From Pseudomonas khavaziana (lineage in GTDB: Bacteria > Pseudomonadota > Gammaproteobacteria > Pseudomonadales > Pseudomonadaceae): a DNA stretch of 64,000 nucleotides. This document shows positions 63,691 through 64,000 of the stretch, in pieces. The notes under the pieces were generated by a model, which saw only the letters and a program-made list of their open reading frames with translations, made no database searches and had not been told where the DNA came from. Position 1 is the stretch's first letter; each line of letters begins with the position of its first letter. The stretch is taken from contig NZ_JAHSTT010000005.1 in the NCBI RefSeq assembly GCF_019145205.1, forward strand, positions 1-64,000, given 5' to 3'. Both the position numbers and the translations under genes were made by a program.

Positions 63691-64000
63691 TCAGGCATGC
63701 ACCTGGGGATGGACCAGGCGGTGCTGGTGCAGGATGAACTGGCGCAGGCGCTCGATTTCACCGGCATCACTCTGATTCAGGCGATAGGCAAACAGGCCTC
63801 GAGCGGTTTCCCGCTCCAACGTACCGCGCAGCGCGATACGCTCGTAGCCGGAAGGGCTGAACCACAGGGAAAAGGTCTTGGGTGGGTTGGTCCGGCCACG
63901 CACCTCTACCAGCACACCCTTGAATGACACTTCGTGCACCCACAATGCGCTGGCGTAGCCCTTGACGTTCTCCAGCGCCACGGGCGCTTCCAGGGCCAGC
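63691..64000 (-). CDS. PilZ-like domain protein, N-terminus beyond the window
   Basis: The frame is open to the window edge. Its C-terminal 103 residues are visible, including EVSFKGVLVEVRG, which resembles the (D/N)xSxxG part of PilZ c-di-GMP-binding domains, and a C-terminal helix ERLRQFILHQHRL. The N-terminal RxxxR motif would be outside the window, so the PilZ assignment is probable only. It is convergent with the LitR-like gene (stops 2 bp apart). Confidence 0.6.
   Translation of the reverse strand, partial: LALEAPVALENVKGYASALWVHEVSFKGVLVEVRGRTNPPKTFSLWFSPSGYERIALRGTLERETARGLFAYRLNQSDAGEIERLRQFILHQHRLVHPQVHA

Overview
The window is one continuous stretch of a Pseudomonas chromosome, most like the P. 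fluorescens group. The evidence is the gene content and order (recC-recB-recD followed by yfiRNB; fklB, a short DUF gene, ispB, rplU-rpmA-obg-proB), high-GC codon use, and many REP/REPIN palindromes of two sequence families: one built on GTGGGAGGGGGCTTGCTCCC, the other on GTAGGAGCGAGCTTGCTCGC. I saw no rRNA, tRNA, CRISPR array, transposase or prophage gene. Both edges are chromosomal; the last gene (PilZ-like, minus strand) runs off the right end.

Layout: 0-9.3 kb, RecBCD (three genes joined by ATGA overlaps). 9.4-11.7 kb, the YfiRNB c-di-GMP switch. 12.0-14.9 kb, an AT-richer accessory block: a TauD-type oxygenase gene broken by one in-frame TGA, a drug/metabolite exporter and a GcvA-like LysR regulator. 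14.9-16.5 kb, a DUF3077 gene with a strongly structured upstream element, and a LysR regulator divergent from mmsAB (valine/beta-alanine catabolism). 19.7-34.3 kb, a near-complete tryptophan degradation block: kynB-kynA, an aromatic amino-acid permease, antABC with antR, catR/catBCA, kynR, kynU and a second permease. Together these take tryptophan through kynurenine, anthranilate, catechol and muconate to the beta-ketoadipate enol-lactone. The lower pca genes are not in the window. 34.3-40.1 kb, LysR/TSUP, LysR/NAD-epimerase, a SulP transporter and an LprI-like protein. 40.3-44.5 kb, a GntP transporter, an RpiR regulator and a D-aminoacylase (N-acyl-D-amino acid use).

44.5-45.1 kb has no large gene. 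It holds two 22-bp direct repeats and a convincing 32-codon gene (strong Shine-Dalgarno inside a hairpin, own terminator). 45.1-58.2 kb is mostly housekeeping: an HBM-type chemoreceptor, fklB, a probable Fur-regulated small gene, a PhnA-like protein, ispB, rplU-rpmA, obg, proB, creA, glutathione peroxidase, an old-yellow-enzyme reductase, a 59-aa small gene next to a MITE-like inverted repeat, a GT4 glycosyltransferase and cysZ. 58.5-64 kb: trxB, HopJ-like and DUF1244 genes, then a four-gene operon (membrane ABM protein, folM, folE, folX; tetrahydromonapterin synthesis) divergent from a LitR/CarH-like MerR regulator whose cobalamin-binding residues are replaced.

The observations most worth pursuing are the 32-aa gene and its leader, the three-way-junction RNA candidate upstream of the DUF3077 gene, the TGA-split oxygenase, the B12-independent LitR homologue facing the pterin operon, and the REP variants that carry extra sequence in the hairpin tip, including one two-family hybrid REPIN.
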